Virus record (IMG/VR): IMGVR_UViG_3300030107_004926
Coordinates: 1 to 24,277 of that record
Reading direction: 5' to 3' (one strand)
Origin: a virus
Length of the DNA: 24,277 bases
A model generated the notes under the pieces. That model was not told the DNA's origin, made no database searches, and saw only the letters and a program-made list of their open reading frames with translations. How positions within the stretch are numbered: position 1 is the first letter of the stretch; the number at the start of each line of letters is the position of its first letter. Positions 1-12,000 of the stretch are shown one piece after another. Made by a program: the position numbers and the translations under genes.

Positions 1-1
1 C

Positions 2-703
2 TGGACAGCAGACAGTAGTCGAGCCAGTGGATCGTTTAGCAATGGCGGAACTCCAGACAGCAGCAACGCCATTGAACGCATGGCTGTTAATTTTAGCCCT
101 GATGGATCGTATGGAATTGCCTTCAATGGCGATGGCAATGAGAAACACCGCATCTATCAAAAGTTTGGCACGGCTGCTGGCACCATGGGTCTAGTTAAGC
201 CACTCAGAACATACATTTTTGCTGCAAACATTAGGGCACACGCAGACTCAGGAACTATTTCTGGTGGTGTTCTTAAGTTCTCTCTTACTGACGCTTCCTA
301 CAATGCAATTACCACAGCCACCACCTCGCATGATTTGAGCAGCGACAACCTTGCAGCAACATGGGAAAGAGTCACGGGAGTCTGGCAAACAGATGCTGAC
401 TCCATTACTAAGGACTCTAGGTTTACTGTTGAGTTTACGACAGCTCTGACAGACAACAAGACGTTGATTATGGATGAGCTGGTTCTTGCAGAGGCAGTGC
501 AGTTGTATCCGGGTGGCCCATCTGTCTTGATTGTACGAGGCTCTGCTGACTTTCGTAACCAAGACAGACTCACACTTGCAGTTGCAAACAACCGCGCAGG
601 CGAAATGCAGAACTTCTTTGACCAGTGTTTTGGCACATGTCAATACAACTTGAATTTGCCTATCGCTGGCACAAACAGAATTAACGACAACCTGATTGGG
701 TAA
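2..703 (+). CDS. Phage structural protein, carbohydrate-binding-like beta-sandwich (5' partial)
   Basis: The reading frame is open from base 2, so the gene starts before the window. The internal ATG at position 80 has no ribosome-binding site and need not be the start. About 233 residues are visible. The middle part is rich in alternating beta-strand residues. It ends with a pattern typical of CBM4/9-type jelly-roll domains: an aromatic start (YQKF), a strand before SANIRAH-like text, WERVTGVWQ, and a final IMDELVLAEA strand. In phages such domains occur in tail fibres, spikes and other surface proteins. The last 60 residues (GGPSVLIVRG onward) do not fit that fold and may contact another virion part. 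It lies 3 bases before the next gene on the same strand, in a block of likely tail/internal-virion genes. The fold is inferred from pattern, not from a search; the tail role comes from context. Confidence 0.6.
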   Translation, partial: WTADSSRASGSFSNGGTPDSSNAIERMAVNFSPDGSYGIAFNGDGNEKHRIYQKFGTAAGTMGLVKPLRTYIFAANIRAHADSGTISGGVLKFSLTDASYNAITTATTSHDLSSDNLAATWERVTGVWQTDADSITKDSRFTVEFTTALTDNKTLIMDELVLAEAVQLYPGGPSVLIVRGSADFRNQDRLTLAVANNRAGEMQNFFDQCFGTCQYNLNLPIAGTNRINDNLIG

Positions 704-706
704 ACA

Positions 707-3004
707 ATGGTCTACGTAGAAGAAAGTTACGACGAAGAGAAGCGCAGGCTGTTAGCAGAAGAGCAAGCGAGGCGCGAAGCTAGTAGGCCCGGTTCCGATG
801 AAATAAACAGAGAGTTAGGGATGATTCATGCCCGAAACCCTGCAGACCCCGGACCTCGCCAAAACGCCGTAGACGGAATTTTTGATCAGGGAGACGGACT
901 TCGTGCTGACACGCCTTATGACGAAGGCATTGGGATGGGGCCAAACGAGTTTAGAGAATCAGAAAATAGAAAACAAATTCGAGAAACTGCGCAGTTCACT
1001 CAAGACCTAATTGAGGGAAAATTTGACGCTCAAATTGAAGAGCAAAAAAAAGCAGCAGAAGCAGCAGCTAAACAAGCAGAAAAAGAGGCGCGACAGCAAG
1101 GCCCGTTTGGCACACAAGGCAGCTCTGATGACGCTGAATACAACCGCAGGGTAGCAGCTCGGGCTGCTGGTGAATTGCCAGAGCAAGTTGCAAAGCAGCA
1201 ACAGGTCCAACAAAGGATTGCAAACCGCAGAGAAGGCTACGAACAACGAAGACTGGCAAGGCAGCAAAGAGACGCGGCCCGTAGATCTGGCACGACACAA
1301 ACAGACACACCACGATCTACAGATTTCCCTACAGGCATCTCTACAAGCAGGGGCATGAACGTTGCAATGACAACAGCCTCTGTTAATGGGCAAACTCGCC
1401 CCATTTTGAGCAATGACCCTAACAGGACCCTTAGTCCTAGTGAGTGGCAACAGACTTTTGCAGATGGTGACACTGCTGCAATAGAGGCTTTCGACAACAC
1501 AGCTGAGTTTATCGGGACTCTTGATACTCCAAAAGCAAGGCAGTGGAACGAAAAGTATCAAGAGATTCAACAGCAAATTCAGTCCATCGAAAGCAACGAA
1601 GCACTTACTCCTACAGAACGTAGGCAGGCAATGGCTGATCTCAACAGCAGGAGAGCGCGTCTCGCTGCCAGTGTCCCTGATCTTGGTGATCTAGGAGAGC
1701 AGTCTGAAAGACAAGAGATTCAACAGGAGAGAGACGAGCAAAGCCAGAACCTCCGCGAGTCAAAGCAGAAGTTGACTGACATAGCAAACGTCGTGAAAGC
1801 TGCTGATGCAAGGCGTGATGCTCAAGAAGCACAAGGCATTCCCGTTAGCAACGAACAATACGAAAACATGTTGCGGGACGAGTACCAAAGACGGCAGCGT
1901 GCTGCTCAGGTAGCTCAAGACCTCATAGACGGAAAGACAGAAGCTGAAGATGTAGATGAGACTGTAGAAGGAGATCTTAATTACAGTGACGCAAACGGCG
2001 GTCTAATCCCGTATAGCGAAGATGGTGTTACTAAATTTAGAAACGCAACTACACCGGGCATGTCAATTCCTTCCAAACGAATAGGTGGAACAATTTACCC
2101 AGCCCCTGCAAACGATGCTCAGATCAAATCTTTGCCGAGCGGCAGTGTTTATTACGACCAGAACACTGGCGGCTTGAACGTTTCTAAGTTGGGTCCTAAA
2201 TCGCCACGGGAAAGATTTGAAGAATCAAGAGCGCAGTTTGAGGCAGAGCAGATTCAACTGGCTGAAGAAACCTCTGAGCGCGTGCATTACCAAATGGAAA
2301 AAGACTACAACAATGGCATGGAATCTGTGCGTGCTGGCGTTGCCCTGATAAACTCTAAAAATTCAGATTACAACATTACTGAAGAGCAATTAATGAGAGG
2401 GGACCTGACTGGTGTTAGTATGATGGACAGGGGTACTTTCTCTACATCAGACATGACAAAGTTCATGAATGTGCCCCCTGACCCTAATTCAGATGAGGGT
2501 CGCAAGATGATTGCAGAACAAGTCCGCCAAACTCTAGAGCGCAAAGAAATTGCACGCAGAGAAGCAATGCGGCACGCGGCAGAAAGAAACGAAAAACTCG
2601 CGCCGTATGCAAATGCCAGCTCTAATTACCAAACGATTGTTTCTGGAAATGAAATTTTGGTGCAAGCTGACAATGACGAGCAGTTTGAAGCCTACGTGAT
2701 TAACCAGAAAAACAGCGAGTTTGTAGGAACAGCCGTCCCTATTTTTGATGACGGTGAAGATTTGCAAAGAGCTGGTTTTAGTGCTCTCAACACGGCCTAC
2801 TACAATCCCACAGCAGGTCGAGTCATTGCCCCTAACTTTCCTCGTAACGAGTATTCTGGAACAATGTCAGCTACAGACTTCGACAATTTGTACAACGCAA
2901 TGATGCGTGCATACCCCGGACTTTTGACTACAGTAGAATCACAAAGAGCAATGTTTAACCAGATCGCTGAACACAGCGGCTACGACGGTTCACAGAATTT
3001 CTGA
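707..3004 (+). CDS. Putative internal virion/tail protein, coiled-coil rich, 765 aa
   Basis: The protein is strongly hydrophilic and rich in Q, E, R and A. Long helical, probably coiled-coil stretches lie around residues 1-40, 95-190 (runs such as EEQKKAAEAAAKQAEKEARQ) and 275-400. A mixed region follows, and the C-terminal 100 residues are more globular. No signal peptide, membrane segment or catalytic motif is visible. The ATG follows the previous stop by 3 bases and has only a weak GGG upstream, so translation is probably coupled. Its place between a structural gene and the 3,109-residue protein resembles the internal-core or ejection protein genes of short-tailed phages, which are long helical proteins stored in the head. 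That role is inferred from composition and neighbours; I do not recognise the family. Confidence 0.6.
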   Translation: MVYVEESYDEEKRRLLAEEQARREASRPGSDEINRELGMIHARNPADPGPRQNAVDGIFDQGDGLRADTPYDEGIGMGPNEFRESENRKQIRETAQFTQDLIEGKFDAQIEEQKKAAEAAAKQAEKEARQQGPFGTQGSSDDAEYNRRVAARAAGELPEQVAKQQQVQQRIANRREGYEQRRLARQQRDAARRSGTTQTDTPRSTDFPTGISTSRGMNVAMTTASVNGQTRPILSNDPNRTLSPSEWQQTFADGDTAAIEAFDNTAEFIGTLDTPKARQWNEKYQEIQQQIQSIESNEALTPTERRQAMADLNSRRARLAASVPDLGDLGEQSERQEIQQERDEQSQNLRESKQKLTDIANVVKAADARRDAQEAQGIPVSNEQYENMLRDEYQRRQRAAQVAQDLIDGKTEAEDVDETVEGDLNYSDANGGLIPYSEDGVTKFRNATTPGMSIPSKRIGGTIYPAPANDAQIKSLPSGSVYYDQNTGGLNVSKLGPKSPRERFEESRAQFEAEQIQLAEETSERVHYQMEKDYNNGMESVRAGVALINSKNSDYNITEEQLMRGDLTGVSMMDRGTFSTSDMTKFMNVPPDPNSDEGRKMIAEQVRQTLERKEIARREAMRHAAERNEKLAPYANASSNYQTIVSGNEILVQADNDEQFEAYVINQKNSEFVGTAVPIFDDGEDLQRAGFSALNTAYYNPTAGRVIAPNFPRNEYSGTMSATDFDNLYNAMMRAYPGLLTTVESQRAMFNQIAEHSGYDGSQNF

Positions 3005-3030
3005 ATAATATTTCCGCAGAAGGATTTGCG

Positions 3031-6000
3031 ATGCAAGAAGACTTTAGAGAACAGTTTCGTTCTGACTTTGTCCCTAGCCCTGAGCCTACTGAACCAGTAG
3101 AAGAGTTTGCAGACTTGACTGATTCCGGAGTTCCGGAAACACAGGCAATTGACTCTGCTGCAAAACAAGAGCAAGAAGAAGCTAAGCGTTTGCAAGAAGA
3201 GCAGGCTGACCAGCTTGACTCTATGGACCCGCTCAAACAACGCAGAGCACAAGAGCGTGCAGACGACAAGAAAAGAGCGGATCAACTTGTTGACCCTGAC
3301 TTCCAGCAAAACAAAAGAGAGGTGCTGGAGATTGCTCAGGAGCGAGTTGCGCAGAACCACCCTAATGCAAAAAGGGGCACGCCTGAGTATTACGCTCTAA
3401 TCAAGTCATACCGCAACAGGTATATGGAACGACGCGGATTCGACGTAGTTGATCCTGTTGCCCCGCCTAAAAAGACTGCGCTCACCAAGGCTTCTAAACA
3501 GTTTGACGCTATGCAGAGATCTGTGGATCGAATGCTTAAAACTCCTGAAACCAGAGCTAGAGAGCTGGAGGAGGCACAGAAAAAAGAAGCAGCTAAGAGG
3601 TTAGAAGAGCGACGTTTCACAGAGAAGTTGCGAAACGAAGGCGTTACAGAAATTAGAGACGGTGTTGAATACCAAGTTGTAATGGACGCGCAGGGTCGCA
3701 GAAAGTTAGCTGGTGGCGGTTTTAAGGGGTTCTATCAACAGCTAAAGTCTGGAACCAAAGATGTTTTAAATCACCTTGCAAGTGGTGAATTTCGACTCGC
3801 TCAATCAGCGTCAGTGGCTCTTATGGGTGACTTTGTTCTTGGTGGACATGAGGCAATTAATGACTCGCTTGATCCGCGAACTGAACAAGAGTTAAACGCT
3901 ATTGCTGAGTACAGGATGCGCAACATCATCAATGAGCAGGACTACAAATACAAGATGTATTTGAAGTACCCTGAGTTGCAAGAATTTGAGCCTAGCTATT
4001 TGCAAGAACTCGGGACTGCGTTTAAGGATGGAATAAGTGCAATCTCTACTGGTGGCGCAGGAATGTCTGCACTTGTTACGCAAGCTACCGTAGGTGTGTT
4101 GGATGCTTCGGGCCTTAAGGGTGGCGAAATTCTAGATCAAAACCTAATGATTGACATGGCAATTGATCTTACCTACCAGCAGAAGTTTCGTGCAGGGCGC
4201 AGCAGAAGTAAAATTGATGAAATGAGTCTTGGGGGAGACATTGGTATTGAGCTGACGAGAGAGCTTCCCTCTACCATGCTTGATTATTTTGTTGCTTTTG
4301 GTGTTGGCGGAAAAGTTGTTAAAGGACTTAGTAAAGAAGCAACTAAAAGAGCTATTGTGCAACAGGCACGCAAGCGTGCTATTGGTAATGCATTGGTAGA
4401 TTCGACTGAAGTTGGTGGTCAGCAATTTATTGACAGTTTCCAGCATTACATGAGAGATCCAAATATCGACCCAGAATCGGGTAGGAATTTGGCTATGTAC
4501 GAAGCTCAATTTGCCATTCTTACAACAATGGTACTTGATTACTTTGGTGGCAAAGTAATTTTCAAAGGCAAAGGGCCAAAGCAAGAAAGTATTCAAAGGG
4601 ATTTAGAATTCTCAACCAAAAGAGTTGTGGGGAAAGTTCTCAAAGCTGGCGGTAAAATCGGCGGAGCTGGTGCCGCTGAAGCTGTGACGGAAATTGCACA
4701 AGAAGTAGCAGTTGATCTTGGCATTTCTGCTGGCAGAGATGACATGGGGAACAGCTTGCTTTTTAAGGCACTGGAGGGTGACGGTGAAGCATGGAGACAA
4801 ATTGCTGTAATTGCCGGTGTGTCGGCCATCCTTGGTGGCGGCACTAGAGGTCTTTCTATGACAGTAGAGGGGGGAGGTCCGCGCAACGTAGGTCTTAGAG
4901 AGTTGGGCAAGCTCAGCGAAGGTATTAAGAAAAGAAGAGCAGAAGAATTGCAACGCAGCTTTGCAGTTGCCTCAGATGCAGAAGATCTTCTTGCAGAGGT
5001 CACAGACGAAGAACTGGCTAAGGTCGCCATGCGAGGTGTCACCCTTGGCGAAGACGAAAGTTTTGCGCCAGCTCGTGAGTTCTCAGGTACTGGCAAGAGC
5101 GGCAAGGAATACGAAAACGAAAGACTTACGCCACAGATTGCAAAAGCAGCCTTGCAGCAACGTTTAGGATACAGCACTGCCGAAATGGACATAGAAGCCT
5201 TGCTCACTATGGAGCCTGAGCGCGTCAGTCAGCAAAGGAAGCTGAATCCAAACGACGAAGAAGCGTCACGAGACATGAAGTACCTAGAAGACGCTAGGGG
5301 CAGCTTGTCTGCTGATGATGCGTTTGACTCTCAGGGCGGCGAGAACGTCGCTCTGAGGGAGTTTGTCCTAGACAACCCTGAGCTGGCTAGGCAAATGGCA
5401 AGTTCGTCTAAGCCGCCATCTCGCAGGCAGATGGAAATTATCCTCGGCGGACAAGATCGCAAGTCAAACAACGCACGGCACAGAACCCGTTTCTGGGCTG
5501 CGGTGCAGCAAGCTGTTCAGACTCTCCCTGACCCAGACCAAGAACAAGACTCAGAGCAAGAGGCACAGAACCAACAGAATGTCACGGTACAACAGGACCC
5601 GGCGGGTGAATCGGTTACGCCTACGACTGGCGACGAAGTGTCAGAAAACCCTGATGTCGAAGGGGTCGTATCGCCAGAAGAGAATACCCCAGCTCCAACT
5701 CAACCAGAACAAGAAGAAGAGCAACAAGAGCTTGAGGTCTTGCCAGCAGAAGCAGTCGAGACAGCACCAACGCAGCAGCTGGAAGAAGATGAAGGTGCTA
5801 TTGAACCAGCTGACGAAAAACCGGGGCTAGTCAAAAAAGCAGAAAGTGCAATTGCAGGGGTGACTGCAAGGGGCATGGACGAAGAGGCTGTTAAATCTGG
5901 ATTGGAGCGTCTTGTCGATGATGTTAACCTAGACGATCTGAGCCAGAACACGGAAGAACAACTAGAGCAAATTCTAACTTTGGTTCAACTGTTTTCTACT

Positions 6001-9000
6001 CTTGGTCAAACAGGAGGGATTAGAAGAACTACAGCTGAAGATGGCGAAGTGCACAGCTTTGCAGAAGAACGCGGCGTAGTTGTGTACTTGTTTGATGGGC
6101 CAAACACAACTAGAGGCGTAGCTTTGCACAGGTCAGCTATTGCTTTCAATTCAAAGCTCGCTGCAAGCGCACGAGTTAGAGCAACAATGTTCCATGAGTT
6201 CATTCACATTTACCAATTTGAAAACCCCGGTGAGATTGAGGCTCTCGCAGCTGTAGTTTTTGGAATTGCACCAGAGGCAGTTCAAGCAGCTATAAATGAA
6301 TACAACAAGGCTTTCGATGACATGAACAAACGGCGCGTGGCAGATGGATTGCCCCCTTTGCCAATGGACTTGGAACGAATGCTTAAAGAAACTCCAGCAG
6401 TTATGGCAAACATGATTGTGGATTTCATTATGGCAGACGACCGTGTTCTTGCAGAAATGCTTAGAGCAGAACCCAGTAAGATGGCTAAGTTCCTTGAAGC
6501 TGTTATGAGGTTCTTTGGCGTTGGGCCTGACAAGATGACCAAGGAGCAAAAAGCTCAGATGGAACACCTTGCCACTCTAGGCAAGGATGAGTTTACCGCA
6601 GAGCAAATGGCTGAACTTGGGTTACTGTACAAAAATCTTTTCAGGACACTGCGAACACAAGATGGCGACAGGTCTATAGGGACAGTCACGCCTGCACTAA
6701 TGGATGTCTCACCATCAGAGGCTTCTGCCATGCTTGCGCAGGCAACGCCATTGATGACTCACATGCAGAGAAACATTGGTGCAGATGACAAGGAAAAGTA
6801 CAGCTACCAAGAGTTGCAAGAGAGATTTGCAAAGGACCCATCTCTCAAACTAGAAGCGGAGTTTAGAGGGTTTGACAGTTGGTATGAAGGTCACTCTGAG
6901 GCTTACCGAGCTGACAACCCTAAGAGCAAAAAGAAAGCACCTATTACGAGGGATGAACTTGACAGGTTTCTTTCAGAAACTGAGCCACAAGTAGATGTGA
7001 GAGTTAGTGGCGATGGAAATGATCAAGACGTTCGCATGGTAGCTTTTGCGCTGGGTAATAATGCTTCAAATTTGCTTGCAGTAGAAGACGAAGTAATGGG
7101 GTTAGGTTTTGAAGTTGCGCCTGAAGAAAGAATGAATCAACTTCTTTCCGGTCGATACGTTGCTCGGAAACTTGATACTGAAGAACCTCTAGTGCATGAT
7201 CTTGAAAATTACTTGCCAGAGAAATACTTTAACTTGCACACAAGGACAGTAATAACTGACGCAGATTTAACATTTACACCGTCAATGACTTCCGCAGCGA
7301 TTCGGGGAACTAGACATATTGAAGTCTGGGGGCAGCTTGAAGAGGGTGGGCCTTATGTGCCTGTCCTAGATCAAACAGGCAACCACCTTAAAAGCGTAGA
7401 CGAAACAGTTCTTATAGGCCCCGGTCAAATTGACAAGGATGATATTGAACAGTTTCTTTATGACAACCCAGACGCAAGACTAGATCGTGGAACAGAAGAA
7501 TATATTACGGCTCTTGACTATGCCGTTGCGCCTGAAGAACAGCCTGCTGGGGTTGTTCGTATTCGTTTTAATCAGAAGAACGGTGCAGATCTTTTTCGTA
7601 GAAATCAGCCACAAGACGCATACAGGGACAGAGAATATTACAAACAACTTAACAAAGCTGTTTTTGAATCAGAAGCACATTCTCCTTATGCGTCCTCTGA
7701 AATTAATGTAAAACCTGCGCCTAAACCAACAATACGAGACCCGTATTTAGAAGAAGTACAAACTCCTGCTCAAGCCTTCGAGATGGGAATTGAACCTGAA
7801 AATGGAGCTTATGGTGTTTCGGTAGAGGGTCAATCAGACACTGTTGACTTTTCAGCCTTTTCAGACGAAGGCACTGGATCTTATTTTGCAACTTACATGT
7901 TGTTTGGGCAGTTTAAGAATGAATTTGCTTCTGCCAGAGGAACTGACGACGCAGGACAAGAAATACACAACCCAACAAAGTATTCAAATTGGTGGCCTTC
8001 AGGAAGATTTACATCGGGTTTCGATGACTTGTCTTCTAACCCACGCTCTTATCGAGAAGTGCAAGTAGTTACTAATGTTTCTACAACAAGCGAAAGTAGA
8101 TCTTATTTCGGTGCACATTTTGCGCCAAACGAAGACTTTGGTTACAACTTGCTCGGCAACCCATCATTCCGCCACGAATTAGGCAGTGGTAACCAAAATT
8201 ATATCGGCCACTACAGAAGAGATATTCGAAGCGACGGCGGTGTGCCGACCTTGTTTGTTGGAGAGTTGCAATTTGATTACCAAGGAGACAGAAATAAATA
8301 TGGCGTGGAGGGGGAGTCAGATTTTGTAGACGACAGCTCTGTAAGAATCGAGGTTAAGCCCAGAAGAGTCGTTCTTACTAACATTAGAAGTGGGGCAAAG
8401 ATTGATTTCTCAACTCAGCATCTTATAGAAATTATTGACGATTTAGAAAAAGCCTCAAACACAGAACTTTCTCAGCGCAGCATAGCCCAAGTAAATGAGT
8501 CTAATGTAGAAGAAGATGTTGAGTCTCGTGTATTGAAGGTGTTGTCTGCTGCCAGAGAGGTGCCAAGAAACACAACAGATGCAACTTCGATAACAATGCA
8601 AGAGTTTCTGGCGAGGCCATTAGGACCAAAAGATCCAGTAGGCGATTTGCCTTTTGGCAGGCCCATGAAAAACGCTAAGCAGATGTCTAACCGAGGATAT
8701 CTGAACCTCATTCTAAAGCAGATCATCAAAGACGCAGCTGATAACGGCGTGACACGCATTGCCATTCCACACGGTGAATTCATAAATCAATACTGGTCAA
8801 ACCAACACGGCAATTCCTATGCGTGGACCTTTGACCCTGAATCAGAACTTTTGAACGTTGTTCAAACAATGGGAGAGGATGACACGGACACAAAGGCATC
8901 TAAACGCAAAGGCCAAGATAGACTCGAAGGCATGATTATGGTTCAGGGTGTTCAAAAGAAATCTGACCAAGACGAGTCTCAAATTAGAGTTCCTGTAGTA

Positions 9001-12000
9001 GAAGGCAAAGCTAGTAGAACAGCTTTGAAACAAGCAGATGAGTTTAGTGCCGCTACTCCTATTAAAAATGAAATTCTCAATGCCATTGATAGGGGCGAAA
9101 CCCAAGGCGTAGTTCGTCCACGAGTTGTGGGCAAACGTTTTGTTCATTCAGATCTTGGTCCTGCTCAGGCAAGAGTCCTTGCAGCTACAGAACACTTTTT
9201 CTCTAAAGGTGATGGGTCAGGGTACGGCGTTGTTGTTTCTAAAAACACAACTGAGCACGGGCTAGTCAGGCATGACGCAGTAGACGCTGAGATGATGATT
9301 ATTGATCTTACGCCACAGGCAGCTGAAGCTGCTAGTAACGCTGACAGTGTCCTAAACACTGCAATGATGGATGTGTCTTCCGTCAACGAAGACGGAGATC
9401 TGTACGACAACACATCCGAAAGCGACGATCAGTTCTCTGAGCCAGATCCAAATACACCAGAACACGCCATGGTGACAAGCCTGACTGACTATCTAGTTGG
9501 CAAACAGGACGAAATAGCTCTGAACATTGACCCTAATTCACCACTTGCACAATCACTGCAAATTGGCAATACGGTCAAGGATCTCAAGGGCACCAAGAAG
9601 TTTATGCACAACATCTTGTTCCCTGCGCTTGCATCTAGTAGTCCAATTGTCAGAACAACTGTTTCTAGAATGGCCTTCCTTGAAATGGAAGCCAGCAAGC
9701 GGGAGCAGATACAGCTTAGAGAAGATCAGGGATATTACGACACCTTGCCTCGCGCCTTCCGTAAGAACAAAGGCCAAGCGTTCTTTAACTTAATGGACAA
9801 GGTTAAGGTTGCCCCGAGTGAGATTGATACTCATCCAGAAACTAGAAACCTACCGCCTAAGGTCAAACGCGCACTAGCTCACTTCAAGGCTAGAGGCGAA
9901 GGTATGAGACTTGAGCTTGTTGCACAGAAGCGTAGTGCAATTGAAAACTCCACGCAGTACCTCAACATGGATCAAATTGTTGTTATTGCTAACGAGAACC
10001 TTCCTGAAGATGAGCACTGGAGCGTTGAAGAATTTAAGAACGGCAAAAGAAATGGCAGGAGGATTGTCAAGGCTGATGGCACTACCCTTACCAAAACAGA
10101 GGCTGCTACTGAAGTGGCAAAGCTGGCTGTGCCAAATGACTGGGGATATCAATATGAACACATTCATCACGCTTTCTTTGGTGTGTACAGGCTTGGCTGG
10201 ATTGACGAAGCAAAGTACAAAGAAGCCCGCGACAAGGGCATGACTGAGTGGCAAGCTCAGCGAGAGGCTCTTGTAACGATTGGTGATGCAAACAACTACT
10301 CAGATGCTGCAACAAAGTTGAGCCAACAGAGGAAATTGCTTGCAGATGAAAAAGCTGCAATGCGAAACGCAGACGGTGAGATGATCCTTGTAGCACTTCC
10401 AGACACGCAAATTCCTAGTGACGTTACACAAAGACTAAGCACAAAGCAGCACAGTGCGTTGCTGGCTCAGTTAGGCGAAGCAGCGGCATTGACTTCAAGT
10501 GAAATCTTTGACCTCACTAGGGGAATCGTAGGAACTAAGAAGTCTAAGAACACTTTCTACGCAGCAATGTTGGAAAGAACTGGAGCTGAAGGCTACAGCA
10601 CTGACTTTATGAGAGTCTGGGGTGTGCAAACTAGAGGGTTTAACAGGTACATACTTTCGAGGCAGCTTAGAGATACTGTTTACCCTGCTACAGAAAAAAT
10701 GCGTGCAAATGGTCTTCTGAAGTGGGCAAATCATTTTGAGGACCTTGTTGAGTACGTCATTAATCCTGCAAGCGCGGAAAGACTAGAAGGAACGGCTGAA
10801 CAGTTGCTTGATGGAATCTTGCACAAGATTCTTGGCGGCGACGGCGAAAAAGGAATACTGTTCGGCAAAACAGACATTGGTCACAGGCCGCTGCGCAGAG
10901 GTTTGCAAACAGTCCGAGCTATTATGTACTTTGCAACACTGAAATCAGTGAGGCAATATATAATCAACAGTATGCAGCCGTTGCAAACCGTTTACCCTCT
11001 TGTGGGCGAACTTGGAATGATGAGGGCAATACGCCTCTACAACACCAACAAAGGCAGGGCTATTTTGAGAAAGTATGGCCCTGTTGCTGATCGTTCACAA
11101 TACACAGACGCACCAGCAGGTGGCGGTTTGGTTGGCCCAAGAGCATTTAGGCGGATTACTAACTTGCTCAGACAACTTGTTCAATACTCGCCTATTGACT
11201 TTTCGTCTGAAAACCGAAACCAAAGATTTGCATTTTTGGCTTTGTACTTGCACGCTAAAGATATGGGCATGTCAGACGAAGAAGCTGTCGAGTTTGGATA
11301 TATCAGGGGAACTTTGCAAACCCAGTACCCGTTTACAAGAACGACGCAACCTCCGGTTATGAGAGGGCCGATTGCAGCAACAATCTTGCAGTACAAACGC
11401 TTTATGATTAATCAAGTGCAGTTGGCCGCGTCTTTCCTTGCTCGCGGGTCAGATAAAGGTGACTACGCGACTACTGGATATGGCGGATTTACTAGGTTTG
11501 CGGCAATGCAACTTCTTATTGGCGGCGTTCGAGGTGTAGTCCCAATTGCGTTGTTTAACTTGGGTAAAAACACCCTGTGTAAATTTATGCCAGAGTGGTG
11601 CGAAAAAGCTGGCGGATACCCAGAAGACGACGTAGAACAGCTTAGAAGATTTGTAAACGATGCTACCCAAAGTGACAAATTTGGAAACGCTATTGCTCAC
11701 GGTATATTTGCATCTATCTTTGAAATAGACATGAGTGGGTCCATATCTTTGTTTGGCAAGCCATACGGCAGATCTACAGCAGAACAACTTGGGTATATGT
11801 TCATGGGTCCTGCTGGCAACTCTATGCTTAGGGTAGGAACAGATCTCAGTGAAAAACAAACAACTGACAGAAGCACACTAGATGTTGTGGGTCAGTCGTT
11901 GCTAGATGGTGCCCCTGCTGTTTCTGCTATGGTTGACTTCCTTGATGCTTGTTACAACATGGAAATGTCTGGTAAGAAATATTACGACAACAGAGGAAGA

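Noticed and set aside
4593-5207. Long antisense frame (204 codons) and similar antisense frames within the giant gene and head genes
   Set aside because: They are shadows of strongly coding frames, lack ribosome-binding sites and give low-complexity or Ser/Cys-rich products.
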